A program made the position numbers and the translations under genes. The notes beneath the pieces were generated by a model. That model was given only the letters and a program-made list of their open reading frames with translations, did no database searches and was not told the DNA's origin. Shown piece by piece: positions 10,167-19,158 of a stretch of 64,000 nucleotides of DNA (the stretch's first letter is position 1; each line of letters starts with the position of its first letter). This stretch comes from HOT-345 sp963531535. GTDB taxonomy: Bacteria; Patescibacteriota; Gracilibacteria; Absconditabacterales; Absconditicoccaceae. The DNA is taken from contig CAUSGX010000001.1 in assembly GCA_963531535.1 (NCBI GenBank), positions 1 to 64,000 on the forward strand. The letters are read 5' to 3'.

Positions 10167-11012
10167 ATGATAAGATTTCAACAGGCATTAGCAGAATTTG
10201 CAAAAAAACTTTGTAGAAAAGGATTTCCTGAAATTACTGTAAAAAAATACCTTGAACTAACAGAAAGAGTATACAGAGAATGTGAAAAAATAGAGGAACG
10301 AGACAGTATAACATGTCGTGAAATAGAAAACCGAATATACAGCAATAAAAAAATTAGTAGAGGGACTAAAAATGTTTATGCAGTACAAATTAGAGCCTTT
10401 TTAAGATTCTGTAGAAGTCTAGATTTACAAGTCATCAATCCTGAACAAATAGCAGTACAAAAATACCATCTCAAAGAAGCGAGATACCTCAACGAAGAGG
10501 AAGAAAGAACCATACTAGAACACTTAAAAAATGATAATGTTAATCCAAATTTAAGGGCTAGTATTCTCTTAATGCTCACAACTGGCTTAAGAGTATCTGA
10601 AGCTTGCAAATTAACAAAACAAAATTTCAGGAATGCAGTCTTAGTCAATCAAATGTATCAACTACCCTTAGAATGAAAATGAGCAAAGACAAGACCTGTA
10701 TTTATTCCACCTAAAATATACAAAGAATTAGAAACTTTTTCAAATCATCATAATAAAAGAACTATCTTATCTGTAAAAACAGATCAAATACAAAAACTGA
10801 TAAAAAAATTTTCTCAAGAGATAGCTATAGTCTTTACAGCTCATACATTTAGACATACTTATTGCACAAAACTAGTACAGAATTGAGCAGATATTTACAA
10901 AGTACAAAAACTTGCCTGACATAGCTCTATAATCACAACGAGTAGATATTTACATACTTGCAATAGAGAACTAGCGGAGACAGCACATATCATATCTGAT
11001 ATTATGTATTAA
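10167..11012 (+). CDS. Tyrosine recombinase (phage integrase/Xer type)
   Basis: 281 aa from the ATG at 10167; TAA at 11010. The N-terminal SAM-like core-binding domain spans residues 1-95. The catalytic domain shows TTGLRVSE (first Arg near 142), HTFRHT, a UGA-coded GHSS and TTSRYLH with the nucleophile Tyr near the C-terminus. The frame is open upstream to 9750, but homology starts at 10167. It is the only recombinase in the window and adjoins the phage genes, so it probably integrates the prophage; a chromosomal XerC/D-like role is the alternative. A strong terminator follows directly. Confidence 0.8.
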
Positions 11013-11029
11013 AATTTGATTAAAAAGAA

Positions 11030-11058
11030 AATCAGAGTATAATTACTCTGATTTTTAT
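11030..11058 (+). terminator. Rho-independent terminator after the recombinase
   Basis: Perfect 10 bp stem AATCAGAGTA/TACTCTGATT around a 4-base loop, followed by T-rich sequence. Confidence 0.85.
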
Positions 11059-11076
11059 ATTTTTCTTTGTTAAATT

Positions 11077-11475
11077 ATGATAACAATTTTTGATAACATT
11101 GCATTCATTTTTTGAATTGATCCAGGGCTCCTCAAACTCATTTTTATGCTATTTTATTTTTTGCCAATTTTTATTCAAATTTCTTACAGAAGATTTACAC
11201 GATGATTATTTTTTACCACTCTTTTCCTATGATGGACTCCTTTACCACGAATTATCCTCATTCTTAATATCATTGAAGAGAATGAAGGGCAAAATGAACT
11301 TCATGATAAACTAGACGAAATAATAGACAATCAAAAAAAACAAGAAAAATTGATCAATAAAATAGAAAACTATCTTTTTAAGAATGATCAATCTAAAATT
11401 CAAAAACTTATAAAAGACGAAATAGAAAAAGCTTCAGATGAATTCATCAAAGAAAATCTGAAGCCTCAAAACTAA
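11077..11475 (+). CDS. Small membrane protein, possible superinfection immunity
   Basis: 132 aa; ATG at 11077, TAA at 11473. Residues 1-60 hold two or three membrane helices with a UGA-Gly in FLGWTPLPRIILILNII, which resembles the GWT...GW core of superinfection-immunity proteins of filamentous phages. The C-terminal half is a charged coiled coil (DKLDEIIDNQKKQEKLINKIE). It is transcribed opposite to the phage structural genes and its last 4 bp overlap the gene at 11472. The immunity role is inference from the motif and location. Confidence 0.5.
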
Positions 11476-11705
11476 GTTTTTACCTTATTATATAAAAAGA
11501 TAACCAGCATACTAAGCATAAAAACAATAAGAATATTTGAGTATATAGCTATTAACTTACAATCTACACCAACATAAGTAAACATTTCAAAAAAATCCTC
11601 TATCAATGCAGATACAATTCCAATTGGATAAGCTATCTTATGCAAAACATAAGTAAATACCGGTATAATAATAACTAACCATACTAAGATATTTGCAACT
11701 GACAT
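11472..11705 (-). CDS. Small two-helix membrane protein (prophage)
   Basis: 77 aa; ATG at 11705, joined to the pIII-like gene by a TAATG overlap, which implies translational coupling. Two or three hydrophobic segments (residues 3-20, 24-40 and 52-72) and few charges. Position directly after the adsorption protein is that of pVI in filamentous phages, so a pVI-like minor coat role is plausible but not shown. Confidence 0.6.
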   Translation of the reverse strand: MSVANILVWLVIIIPVFTYVLHKIAYPIGIVSALIEDFFEMFTYVGVDCKLIAIYSNILIVFMLSMLVIFLYNKVKT

Positions 11706-13492
11706 TATTTAAAAACTTTGAAGAGATAAAATACTGTTAGAAAGAAAAATAAATAAAAAAATATTTCAAAAAATGAATTTTTATTATCTTTTCAGCAAAC
11801 AGGAACCACAAAATCAACAGAATTATAACCTGAATAAAAAGAGTCTGTAATTAAAGAGATAAACTTTTTTCAAATTCATACATTGTAATCCCTATCAGCT
11901 CAGTTCTCAATATCTCGTAAAGCTCAACTAAGACTTTTTCCATTATAAAATCAGGTTCAATTTGCATATTTTCTCTCAATTTCCTTTTTTAATTTATCGT
12001 ACCTCTCACAATAACTTTTTTTCATTGCCTCATATTGTTCTTCAGTTTGTAGATACTTATCAATAATAGTTCATCACTGGCAATATTCTCTCAGAAACTT
12101 CAATTGCTCAATATCTTTTCTGTAATCATAGTTATATAAATTTTGCCCACCTGAAGATACTATAGGTTTTCCTCATAGCTCATTAAAATTATCTCTAAAC
12201 CTATAAAAACCATCTTGTATTTTATCAAGTAGTCATTTTTCCTCTGTTCATTCTTTAATCTTAGGGCTTGGTCTGCCTCAACACTTAACAGAGATATCTA
12301 GGTCTGAATACTCATCACTCTCTGCCTCCTTTTTGAATTCTTGCCATTTCTCTCAGTATTTTTTGATATAAGAGCTTTTGACTTGCTTATATCTATAACA
12401 ATCATAATCATCACTGCTAACCTCAAGCTCTGACTCTCAATTCCAAAGAGCAAGTTTCATAAACAATACTCTTCTTCTTTGCGACTCTGTTGCATTGATT
12501 GGTCAGCTTTGATTTGCCCAAAGACTACAAGAATTAAGGTATTTTGAATAAGTTTTAATATTCTGTCGGTAGCTGGCACACTGATTGTATTCTGAGAGTC
12601 TATGCGAATAATCTCAATCTCCTGCTCATTTTCCTCAGCTTTGACCTCCTCATCACTGGAACTTATCATCAGGCTTACCTCCTCACCAGTCCATAGATTG
12701 AGTCTCTATATCTTCAGTATAGATGAAGTTGATACCTTGATTTCAGGACTTAAATCACGTGGGGAATAAGCTATTTCCTCAACTCGTTAGAGTATAAGAC
12801 TTCTCAAAATTTAAGTTTTTGAGGAAGTTTTTATTAACTCAATTTCCCTTCCAAATCTCTCGTGCTTGATTTTTGTCTACAGTAAGAGAAAATGCCTTCA
12901 TCTTTTGCAACTGTATCAAAAAAACATTTTGCTCCTCCTTTCGTGGGTTAGCAATCAACATCATGTTCTCAAGTCTCACATCTCCAATCCAGCTCACTCA
13001 ATATCTAGTATTTGGATCGTACAATGTGAATTGATTATCATATACTAGAATTTCTGAGAATAAGAATTTATTTCCAATACTATTTGTATATTGATATGCA
13101 GTTCTACTTGGTATAGTGAATGTATTATAGTATTGGACTGCTCATTTATATCTAGCCTGATAATAAGTTATACCCTCATTTTCATATTCAAAACCAAATC
13201 ATTTTAATGAGATTTGTTGATTCGTTGGTCCATATACATTCACGAAAAAATCCGAGCTATAACCTCCAATAACATACCCTGATATTCCTAAAGCTCAAGG
13301 AGAATTTGCATTACAATACTGAATATCAATTCAATTATTATAAGTGCAATAATAAAAATTTGCTCTATTACTTACTCCTTTAGGTATTACGTTTCCATTA
13401 GTACCTTTTGTAAATCATAAATCAATTGCATAAGTACTAGAGGTTAGTAATCAGAATACGAGTATGAATAATATTAAGAGTTTTCTTCTCAT
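11705..13492 (-). CDS. pIII-like adsorption/minor coat protein
   Basis: 595 aa; ATG at 13492, TAA at 11705-11707. Architecture matches pIII of filamentous phages. A signal peptide MRRKLLILFILVFGLLTSSTYA comes first, then an extracellular domain with paired Cys and many Tyr/Asn (about 23-265). A glycine-rich linker (about 269-297) is written almost entirely with UGA and GGA, including QGGGGQSGG. A second Cys-containing domain and a single C-terminal membrane anchor (about 575-592) with a basic end follow. Such proteins bind the host pilus or receptor and cap the virion. No sequence family is recognisable, so the call rests on architecture and neighbours. Confidence 0.65.
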
Positions 13493-13779
13493 TCTTTTTC
13501 TTCTTTAGAAGATAAATCTTCTCATTCTTTTTCTTCTTTACAACATAAATCTTTTCATCCAAAATCTTTCAAAATATCTGCAAAATTTAAAAATACAAAA
13601 GTAATAGTAATTCAAATATAAAACAAAACAAAAATATTCATAATAAATTCTCTTAATATTTCTCCTGAAAATCAGGCAAATCTCAAAATAACAAAAGCAA
13701 ACTGTATTACTAGATATACAAATCCAAAAAACACCTGAGCTCATCAAACACTAAATAAAAAAAGTCCTAATCTTTCCAT
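13474..13779 (-). CDS. Prophage membrane protein with charged repeat tail
   Basis: 101 aa; ATG at 13779, TAA at 13474, overlapping the pIII-like start by 19 bp. Two hydrophobic stretches (residues 4-30 and 44-65) are followed by a charged tail with a direct repeat, KEEKEGEDLSS then KEEKEGEE, encoded by a 30-odd bp tandem repeat. The Gly residues in both repeats are UGA codons. Function unknown; a minor structural or assembly protein is likely from context. Confidence 0.6.
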
Positions 13780-13789
13780 GATATACTAT

Positions 13790-14335
13790 CTAACAAATAA
13801 AATCTTCTAATATTAAAATATAATCTGTAATAACTGGTAATTTTGATTGCAATACTTTATCAAAAAAGAGTCTTGCACATCTCAAAATAGCGGTTATCTC
13901 ACACTCTTTTACTTTATCTAGGTATAAATCAATTTTTGCCTGGTCAACTGATGAGAGGTAAAAGAACCATCTAACCGCAGGTAAAGTATCAGGAGTAATA
14001 AGGTATTCTACTAATTGTTTTCTATGTTCATCTGATAGTTGAGCAAACTCATACATTGGCAACCGGCGAGAATCAGCACCATCTTCACGATCGCCTTTGA
14101 GTCCAATATCTACCAAGATATGAATAACATCTATCTTTTTTGCTGTTTTTATCTCCTCATTTGTCATAGGAGACCATTTTTTATTTGCAAATTCAATTTC
14201 TTGAATACATTTCAAAAAATCATAATTCAAATCTATATTTTCATCCATAATCTTATTTTTTAATCGATAAAATTTTTTAATTTCTCTTGTTATCTTCTGG
14301 ATCATTTGAGGGATTAAATCTTTTGATAATTGCAA
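13790..14335 (-). CDS. Prophage cytosolic protein, unknown
   Basis: Up to 181 aa, ending TAG at 13790. The start is unclear: TTG at 14335 comes just after an in-frame TAA, while the first ATG (14305) would give 171 aa. The product is soluble, helical and charged with no signal or membrane span, and it contains no UGA codon. It is the only non-membrane product between Zot and the pIII-like protein. I recognise no domain. Confidence 0.6.
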   Translation of the reverse strand: MQLSKDLIPQMIQKITREIKKFYRLKNKIMDENIDLNYDFLKCIQEIEFANKKWSPMTNEEIKTAKKIDVIHILVDIGLKGDREDGADSRRLPMYEFAQLSDEHRKQLVEYLITPDTLPAVRWFFYLSSVDQAKIDLYLDKVKECEITAILRCARLFFDKVLQSKLPVITDYILILEDFIC

Positions 14336-14381
14336 AGATTATCACTACGAGCATTCCTCGTAATCGAATTTTTTCTGACAT
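14277..14381 (-). CDS. Possible tiny membrane peptide (prophage)
   Basis: 34 aa ATG-to-TAA frame overlapping the next gene's start: MSEKIRLRG, then MLVVIIFAII, then a polar tail. Its size and single short helix fit pVII/pIX-like phage proteins, but there is no clear ribosome binding site and no homology, so it may not be real. Confidence 0.3.
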   Translation of the reverse strand: MSEKIRLRGMLVVIIFAIIKRFNPSNDPEDNKRN

Positions 14382-14405
14382 TTCTTATTTTTTATCTTCT
14401 AAAAA

Positions 14406-14522
14406 CTAATCTTCTTTCAGCATTTTATAGACAATATAATCCAATGTTTTATACAATATCAAAACTCAAAAAATAATTGCTATTACTAATGAGTACTGAT
14501 ATATTCAGTATATTTGTTCCAT
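14406..14522 (-). CDS. Tiny single-span membrane protein (prophage)
   Basis: 38 aa; ATG at 14522 overlaps the previous stop as TAATG, ends TAG. One membrane helix (about residues 11-26, with a UGA-Gly) and a charged C-terminus. Its size and orientation resemble pVII/pIX-type minor coat proteins of inoviruses; this is inference. Confidence 0.5.
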
Positions 14523-14665
14523 TATTTTTTCCATTTACTCACATAAAATACAAGCAACAAGACAAAACTCGTAAAAACGAAAGGCAAAGTTGCTATCAGT
14601 ATAAACACTACATTCCATATTACAAACCTCGCAGATTGTACCAAATATTCTATCATCTTTTTCAT
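14522..14665 (-). CDS. Small membrane protein (prophage)
   Basis: 47 aa; ATG at 14665 lies inside the end of the gene before it, and the stop is shared with the next start (TAATG). Two hydrophobic stretches and a C-terminal KWKK. No UGA codon. Likely one of the virion-end or assembly proteins. Confidence 0.5.
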   Translation of the reverse strand: MKKMIEYLVQSARFVIWNVVFILIATLPFVFTSFVLLLVFYVSKWKK

Positions 14666-14853
14666 CAACTAATAAAATAAATCACTAACCAAGCACAAAA
14701 CATAAACACGAATGCTTGAAAAAATAACTTTGCTGCAAACATTGGTGTAAAGTTATCAAAAAACATTCCTGAGTAGGTATTAACAACCTTTGTTGAATAA
14801 GAGGACATAAATTGTTCTCCATCTTTTTTCATATAAGGGGTTATATCTATCAT
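14650..14853 (-). CDS. Small membrane protein (prophage)
   Basis: 67 aa with three UGA-Gly codons at the very C-terminus (SGGKRG); ATG at 14853, TAG at 14650. One strong membrane helix (about residues 42-61) preceded by a soluble Tyr/Phe/Met-containing segment. The 3-prime end overlaps the next gene by 16 bp. Function unknown. Confidence 0.55.
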
Positions 14854-14855
14854 TA

Positions 14856-14978
14856 TTATCTTCTGCTCGTGATTAAAGTTCCCAAAAAGCCAATAATTGC
14901 TAATGGAATGATTGTCTGACCTGCTATTGATAAAATATCTTTAACATATCAAAATGAAGTTGACATCAAGCTATTCAT
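14856..14978 (-). CDS. Tiny single-span membrane protein (prophage)
   Basis: 40 aa; ATG at 14978 overlaps the end of the previous gene by 8 bp, TAA at 14856. One helix (ILSIAGQTIIPLAIIGFLG) and a basic end (TSRR), like a small filamentous-phage coat peptide. One UGA-Gly. Confidence 0.5.
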
Positions 14979-15333
14979 TTTTCTTACTCTTGAAAAAATA
15001 AAAGAGATAGTACTTAAAATGGTATACTAGCAACGAAACAACTGCTATAACTACAAAAGTTGAGACAATATTTGTATAAATATTTTTAACTACTTTCCGG
15101 TCATCATCAGTCATTTTATACTGGGTATAGATGATATTGGTATTACCAGAACCATCATTATAAGCCTCTATTCATTGAGGTAGGTTGATAGAAGTTAAGA
15201 CCTTTGTAATGGTCTTTTCTCCTATTAGATAATTCTCAGTTGGTACGGTGTCCCCTGTAGCTGTTATCTTGTCAGCTACTTTCTGAAAGTTCTGGTCTAG
15301 CCTCTCAAGTAGGCTCTCAAGTATTGGATCCAT
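14971..15333 (-). CDS. C-terminally anchored prophage protein
   Basis: 120 aa; ATG at 15333, TAG at 14971. Soluble N-terminal 80 residues, one membrane helix (about 92-110) and a basic tail. The first 176 bp lie inside the 3-prime end of the Zot-like gene in another frame. Overlap is common in small phage genomes, but this one is long. Function unknown. Confidence 0.55.
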
Positions 15334-16312
15334 CTTCTAATTGTAATTTTCTAAAATAATCAAGTCTCTTATTCTCTTTTCTTTGTAAATCTTCTTCAAC
15401 TTCTCTGAGTTTTAAGTCTCTCCTTAATTCATCATCATAGTATTCTAAATCTAAGTTTAGCTCTCTTCTATTGTACCAAGCTAAGGCTTTCTGATACCAT
15501 CATTTTAATTTATTTATCAATCATTTCTTTTCTTCTGCCTGGTTCTTTTTGGGAACTTTAATTCACTCGCAAAAAGCTTCGTAAGTTAGAGGTTTTACTG
15601 CTATATCTTCGTATCCGCAGATGTGTAGTGTTTTATATTCTTCTTTAATCATTCTTTGATGGTCTTTGTCCAGATAGCTAAGTATTTGCAGTCCTGTTGT
15701 TAATGGTCGGAATATATTGCTTGATAACTGTGTATCTTGCTTAATTGTTTGAGCTTCTCCATCATTTGTAATCTTGATTGAGTTGTCCGTTTCAATATCT
15801 GCAACATCTCCTTTATTCAAATACACTCTTTTTCTAACTCGTTCAAAAACAATTAGATTTGTATAGTGATATTCTTCAACATAGTCTGAGAGTCTTCTAA
15901 CATAAATATCAATTTGTGTTAATCTCTGTGTAATAAAAATAATTCTAATTTTTCTTTTACGACACTGAGTAAAAATCGTCTTTAACTGGTTGAGAATACT
16001 TGCTTTAGTTAAGCTTTCTCTAGCTCATAAGTATAGATGAGCCTCATCTACGACAAGGATTATATTTTTCTGTTGTTTTCTTGTCTTAAACAAATCTTTT
16101 ACATTTCTATTTGATTCTTCTGAGTATCTACCTAAGATTTCAAATACTTGCAATAAATCTTCTTGAGTACTTCGATAATGATCCACGATAGAATAAGGGA
16201 CATTAGCAATAATATAATTTTTATCTTTATTTAATCTAAATAAATCTAAGAAAGTTCAGTAAGTCTTTCCACTTCCGAAGTTTCACATCACACAAGAGAG
16301 TCCAAAATTCAT
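15158..16312 (-). CDS. Zot-like (pI) virion assembly ATPase
   Basis: 384 aa; ATG at 16312, TAA at 15158. Walker A is GNFGSGKT at residues 10-17, its first Gly being UGA. Walker B is ILVVDEAH with D89/E90, followed by FITQRLTQID, the arrangement of Zot/pI proteins in the FtsK-HerA family. These ATPases drive filamentous phage assembly at the inner membrane. I see no clear membrane helix; the C-terminal 100 residues are charged (coiled coil, then Ser/Gly/Arg-rich) and overlap the next gene out of frame. The start overlaps Rep by 67 bp. This gene plus Rep and coat is the strongest evidence for an inovirus. Confidence 0.8.
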
Positions 16313-17208
16313 CTGTTTTTCAAATCTTCAAAATATAAATCTATTTTCTCTAAACTTTCCTTGTCATTATCCCTTACAAACTTTCTAATTCATCGTTTAA
16401 TCCATTCTAAAATACTTTCATCACGACGTCTTATATGTTTTGCCTGATTATCTGGAATATAACAACCAAAGTTAGCATAATCTTTGAGTTGACTAATCTT
16501 TATCTCTCTTTCATATTTATCAAATCCTTCTGAATTTACCTGTAATTCATATCTCATTATCTCTGAATAACCAAAGTAATCAGTATACAGAAAACTCGTA
16601 CCTCTAGTCAATATCTCTTTTTTCTTGTCATAATATCTAAGAACTCTAGCGGATTTACCTTTACGACCGAAAACAATATATTCTAGACCGTCTTTTTTCT
16701 CAATTTTACCTCTAATTTTCGCATCCAAAGTATTAACCTTACGAAAATTATATTTAGCACAATCACAAGTATAATCAGTTCTTGTGATCGTTATTTCATC
16801 CATTCAAAAGAATTTAGTAAATAACTTCTCAACACTTGACCACAAATTCTCCTTGTTAACTACCAATAAACCTCTTCCATAAAAATCAACTTTAAGAACC
16901 ATTTTACTTTGAACTTCTAATTCTATAATGCGGAAAAGCTTTACCGTATAGCCAAAGTATGAATAAAAACCTTCTAATAGCAGGTTTCAGCTTCTACTTG
17001 CCCCTCTACTAATTTCAATTCTATCAACATAAGCAGAAGAACCGTTATCTGAAGCGAATAAATAAAACCAATCAGTCTTAACTCGGCTTCAATAGAAGCC
17101 TATGTAATCTATAAAATCTCTTATAAATTTATCTTTTTTGTTTAATTTTATGTATTTGCTCAATTTGTTATTAGGGTGCAAAAATTGCTGTTTTTGATAG
17201 TTCCTCAT
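16246..17208 (-). CDS. Rolling-circle replication initiator (Rep_trans-like)
   Basis: 320 aa; ATG at 17208, TAG at 16246. The central region has the order expected of Rep_trans/pII initiators: TRTDYTCDCA (metal/strand region), YIVFGRKGKSARVLRYYDKKKE (probable catalytic Tyr in RYYDK) and MRYELQVNSEG. Such proteins nick the phage origin and start ssDNA synthesis. UGA-Gly codons are present. A strong GC-rich hairpin lies just upstream (17308-17353), which could be its origin. Confidence 0.7.
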
Positions 17209-17307
17209 TGCTATTTTTAGCAATTAAAATTTGGGGTACTGTTTTTCAAACTTTTCCCCACACAAGAGACCAGTGAGAAACTAATAAATGATTTGATTTT
17301 GAAGACC

Positions 17308-17353
17308 TCTCGGGAGGGGCGATTACTAACCGCCCCTCCTCGAGATTTTTTTT
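17308..17353. repeat. GC-rich hairpin between SSB-like gene and rep
   Basis: TCTCG plus GAGGGGCG pair with CGCCCCTC plus CGAGA around a 9-base loop, by far the most GC-rich stem in the region. Eight T follow on the plus strand, where no gene runs. On the coding strand there is no U-run, so it is not a normal terminator for the phage operon. Candidates are replication origin, packaging signal or a block to opposing transcription. Confidence 0.6.
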
Positions 17354-17621
17354 ACATCGGAAGATCTTCATCTTCTTCATCTTCTTCAACTTTTAACGCA
17401 TAGCTTTCTTTTACAATCAAAGTCTTACCTACAAGATTAAGACCTGACTCGTCAAGATTTATCACGCTTCAAAAAATTTCTTTAGCGTCTTTTTGGTCAA
17501 AATAGAACTTTCTTAATCTCTGGACTTTGTTCATTGTTTGAAAGATACAAGAGATACTAACTCTCTTTTTACCCTCCATTGTTTCATACTTAAATGCTTC
17601 TGCTATTACATATTCTTTCAT
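17352..17621 (-). CDS. Probable ssDNA-binding protein (pV-like)
   Basis: 89 aa; ATG at 17621, TAA at 17352. Small basic/beta-type core with one UGA-Gly and a strongly acidic C-terminal tail (EEDEEDEDLPM), as in many phage and cellular ssDNA-binding proteins. Placed between coat and Rep, where filamentous phages carry pV, which coats progeny ssDNA. No family signature is certain; the call rests on size, tail and location. Confidence 0.5.
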
Positions 17622-17675
17622 CTGATTTTTTAATTACGAATAAAATTATTTAAGGGGTATTTATTATACAGGAAT

Positions 17676-17713
17676 AGAGGGGAAACATAATGCTCCACGC
17701 CAATTTCCCCTCT
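17676..17713. terminator. Hairpin after the coat gene
   Basis: Perfect 10 bp stem agaggggaaa/tttcccctct (17676-17685 and 17704-17713). A T-run follows on the plus strand and an A-run precedes it on the coding strand. It may end or stabilise the abundant coat mRNA, or act as a packaging hairpin. Confidence 0.5.
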
Positions 17714-17728
17714 TTTTGTTTTCAAAGA

Positions 17729-17929
17729 CTAAGCACTGAAAACTCCTCTGATTTTTCTACCAGCAAAGCTGAAGAACCAACTAATAGCAGGAATAGCTAC
17801 AGAAGCTCCCAAAATCCAAGGCAACCACTTCATAAGTGTAGCAATCAACCCTGTAAGGTTTCCTCCAATAATATTCTGCAAGTCTGTTGACATAGCAAAA
17901 CCAGCGGCATCAAACGCAACTCAAGTCAT
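17729..17929 (-). CDS. Major coat protein-like (pVIII-like)
   Basis: 66 aa; ATG at 17929, TAG at 17729. An amphipathic N-terminus with acidic residues, a hydrophobic core (about residues 24-56, with two Pro) and a short basic end AGRKIRGVFSA. This acid-hydrophobic-basic order is the build of filamentous phage coat proteins, whose basic end binds DNA. There is no classical signal peptide. First gene of the minus-strand block. Confidence 0.6.
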
Positions 17930-17979
17930 TACTTTTTTGTTTTTGATAAATAAAAGGTATCTTGCAAGATTTTGAATAC

Positions 17980-18007
17980 AAAAAAAGAGAAACGTCATCT
18001 GTTTCTC
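17980..18007 (-). terminator. Terminator/attenuator upstream of the coat gene
   Basis: On the minus strand GAGAAAC, 7-base loop, GTTTCTC, then seven T. It lies before the coat gene, not after a gene, so it would stop a leader transcript. It could attenuate entry into the phage operon or end a small RNA. Confidence 0.55.
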
Positions 18008-18147
18008 CTCTATATACTTTAATTCAAAACTGGTATTACTCTATTTTTGTCAGGTTTTTTTTAATAAAGAAATCAGAAAAGATTTTTAATTGAAACCAAA
18101 TGCCCTTTCCTTATTATCATAAAAAACTTTAACCAAGCGAAACTATA

Positions 18148-19101
18148 ATGGATATCTCTACAATCCTCGCTGAGGCAAAAACCACAATCAGCGATTTCAA
18201 AGATCAAAATCCTGACGGAACAGTCATTATCTGGTGAGCAACTGCAACAGGGAAAACTAAGCTTTCTGTTTTATTATCAGATTTTTTTGATATTGAGGTG
18301 ATCTCAAGCGACAGTAGACAAATCTTCAGAAAAATGGATATCTGAACTGATAAAATCAGCAAAGAAATTAGGGGAAAAATTCCCCATCATCAGATAGATA
18401 TTGTAAATCCAGATGAAACCTATACTGCATGAGAACGAAAGGAAACCACAGATCAGCTCGTCAACCAAATTTTAGCAAAAGGAAAGACTCCATTTATCGT
18501 AGGTGGAACCTGACTCTATATCGATACAATTTACAAAAATTTTTCTATGCCTGAATGTGCTCCTGACTATACTCTCAGAGCAGACTTAGAAAAAAAAGAA
18601 GCTGAAAAACCTGGTTTTCTCCATGAGCAACTTAAAGCCATTGATCCAGAAGAGGCTCAGAAACTGCATCCAAATTCTACCAGATACCTCATTAGAGCTC
18701 TAGAAATCTTTTATCTCACAGGAAAAACAAAAACTGAAGGATATATTCAGCAACCCGTTTCGCATCCGCTCCTTATGCTAGGACTCCGAAGAGACAAAGA
18801 ATCCACAAACCAACTCATCAATCAAAGAATCAAACAAATGTTCAAGGATGGACTCATCGAAGAGGTAGAAGGCTTACTCAAAGAAGGCTATAGTCCAAAC
18901 CTTCAATCTATGCAAGGAATCTGATACAAAGAAGTTGTAAACTACCTCAACGGAGACTACGGACGCGAAAAGATGGAGGAACTGCTAAAAAGGAACACCC
19001 ATCATCTGGCAAAAAAACAAAGGACTCGATTCAGAAGATATATTGCTGAGGGGATTCAAACACCAAAAGCTTGAGTTCAATACAAAGTTTGGGAATTATA
19101 A
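18148..19101 (+). CDS. miaA: tRNA dimethylallyltransferase
   Basis: 317 aa; ATG at 18148, TAA at 19099. The Walker loop IIWGATATGKTKLS (first Gly = UGA), VISSDSRQIF, DIGTDKI, HHQIDIVNPDETYTAGE and FIVGGTGLYID follow MiaA order, with the C-terminal GIGYKEVVNYLNG segment. The enzyme adds dimethylallyl to A37 of tRNAs that read U-starting codons. Length is normal. It flanks the right end of the prophage and ends at its own terminator. Confidence 0.9.
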
Positions 19102-19114
19102 AAAAATTATAAAA

Positions 19115-19146
19115 AAGAGAAATCTGATTTCTCTTTTCTTTTTTTA
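19115..19146 (+). terminator. Terminator of miaA
   Basis: Stem AAGAGAAAT/ATTTCTCTT with loop ctg, then a T-rich run. The stem and loop contain the AAATCTGA octamer. Confidence 0.85.
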
Positions 19147-19158
19147 TATAAAATAAAA

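Larger units (their letters stand above)
9650..18010. mobile_element. Inovirus-like (filamentous phage) prophage, code 25
   Basis: The block holds a tyrosine recombinase and a possible immunity protein on the plus strand. A minus-strand set follows: coat-like protein, acidic-tailed ssDNA-binding-like protein, Rep_trans-like Rep, Zot ATPase, six to seven small membrane proteins, one cytosolic protein and a pIII-like protein with Gly-rich linker and C-terminal anchor. Genes are packed with TAATG junctions and overlaps. The octamer AAATCTGA/TCAGATTT, common elsewhere, occurs once here. UGA is used as Gly, so the phage is adapted to this host. Ends are approximate: chromosomal terminator at 9641 on the left, miaA leader on the right. 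I found no clear att repeat. Confidence 0.75.
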
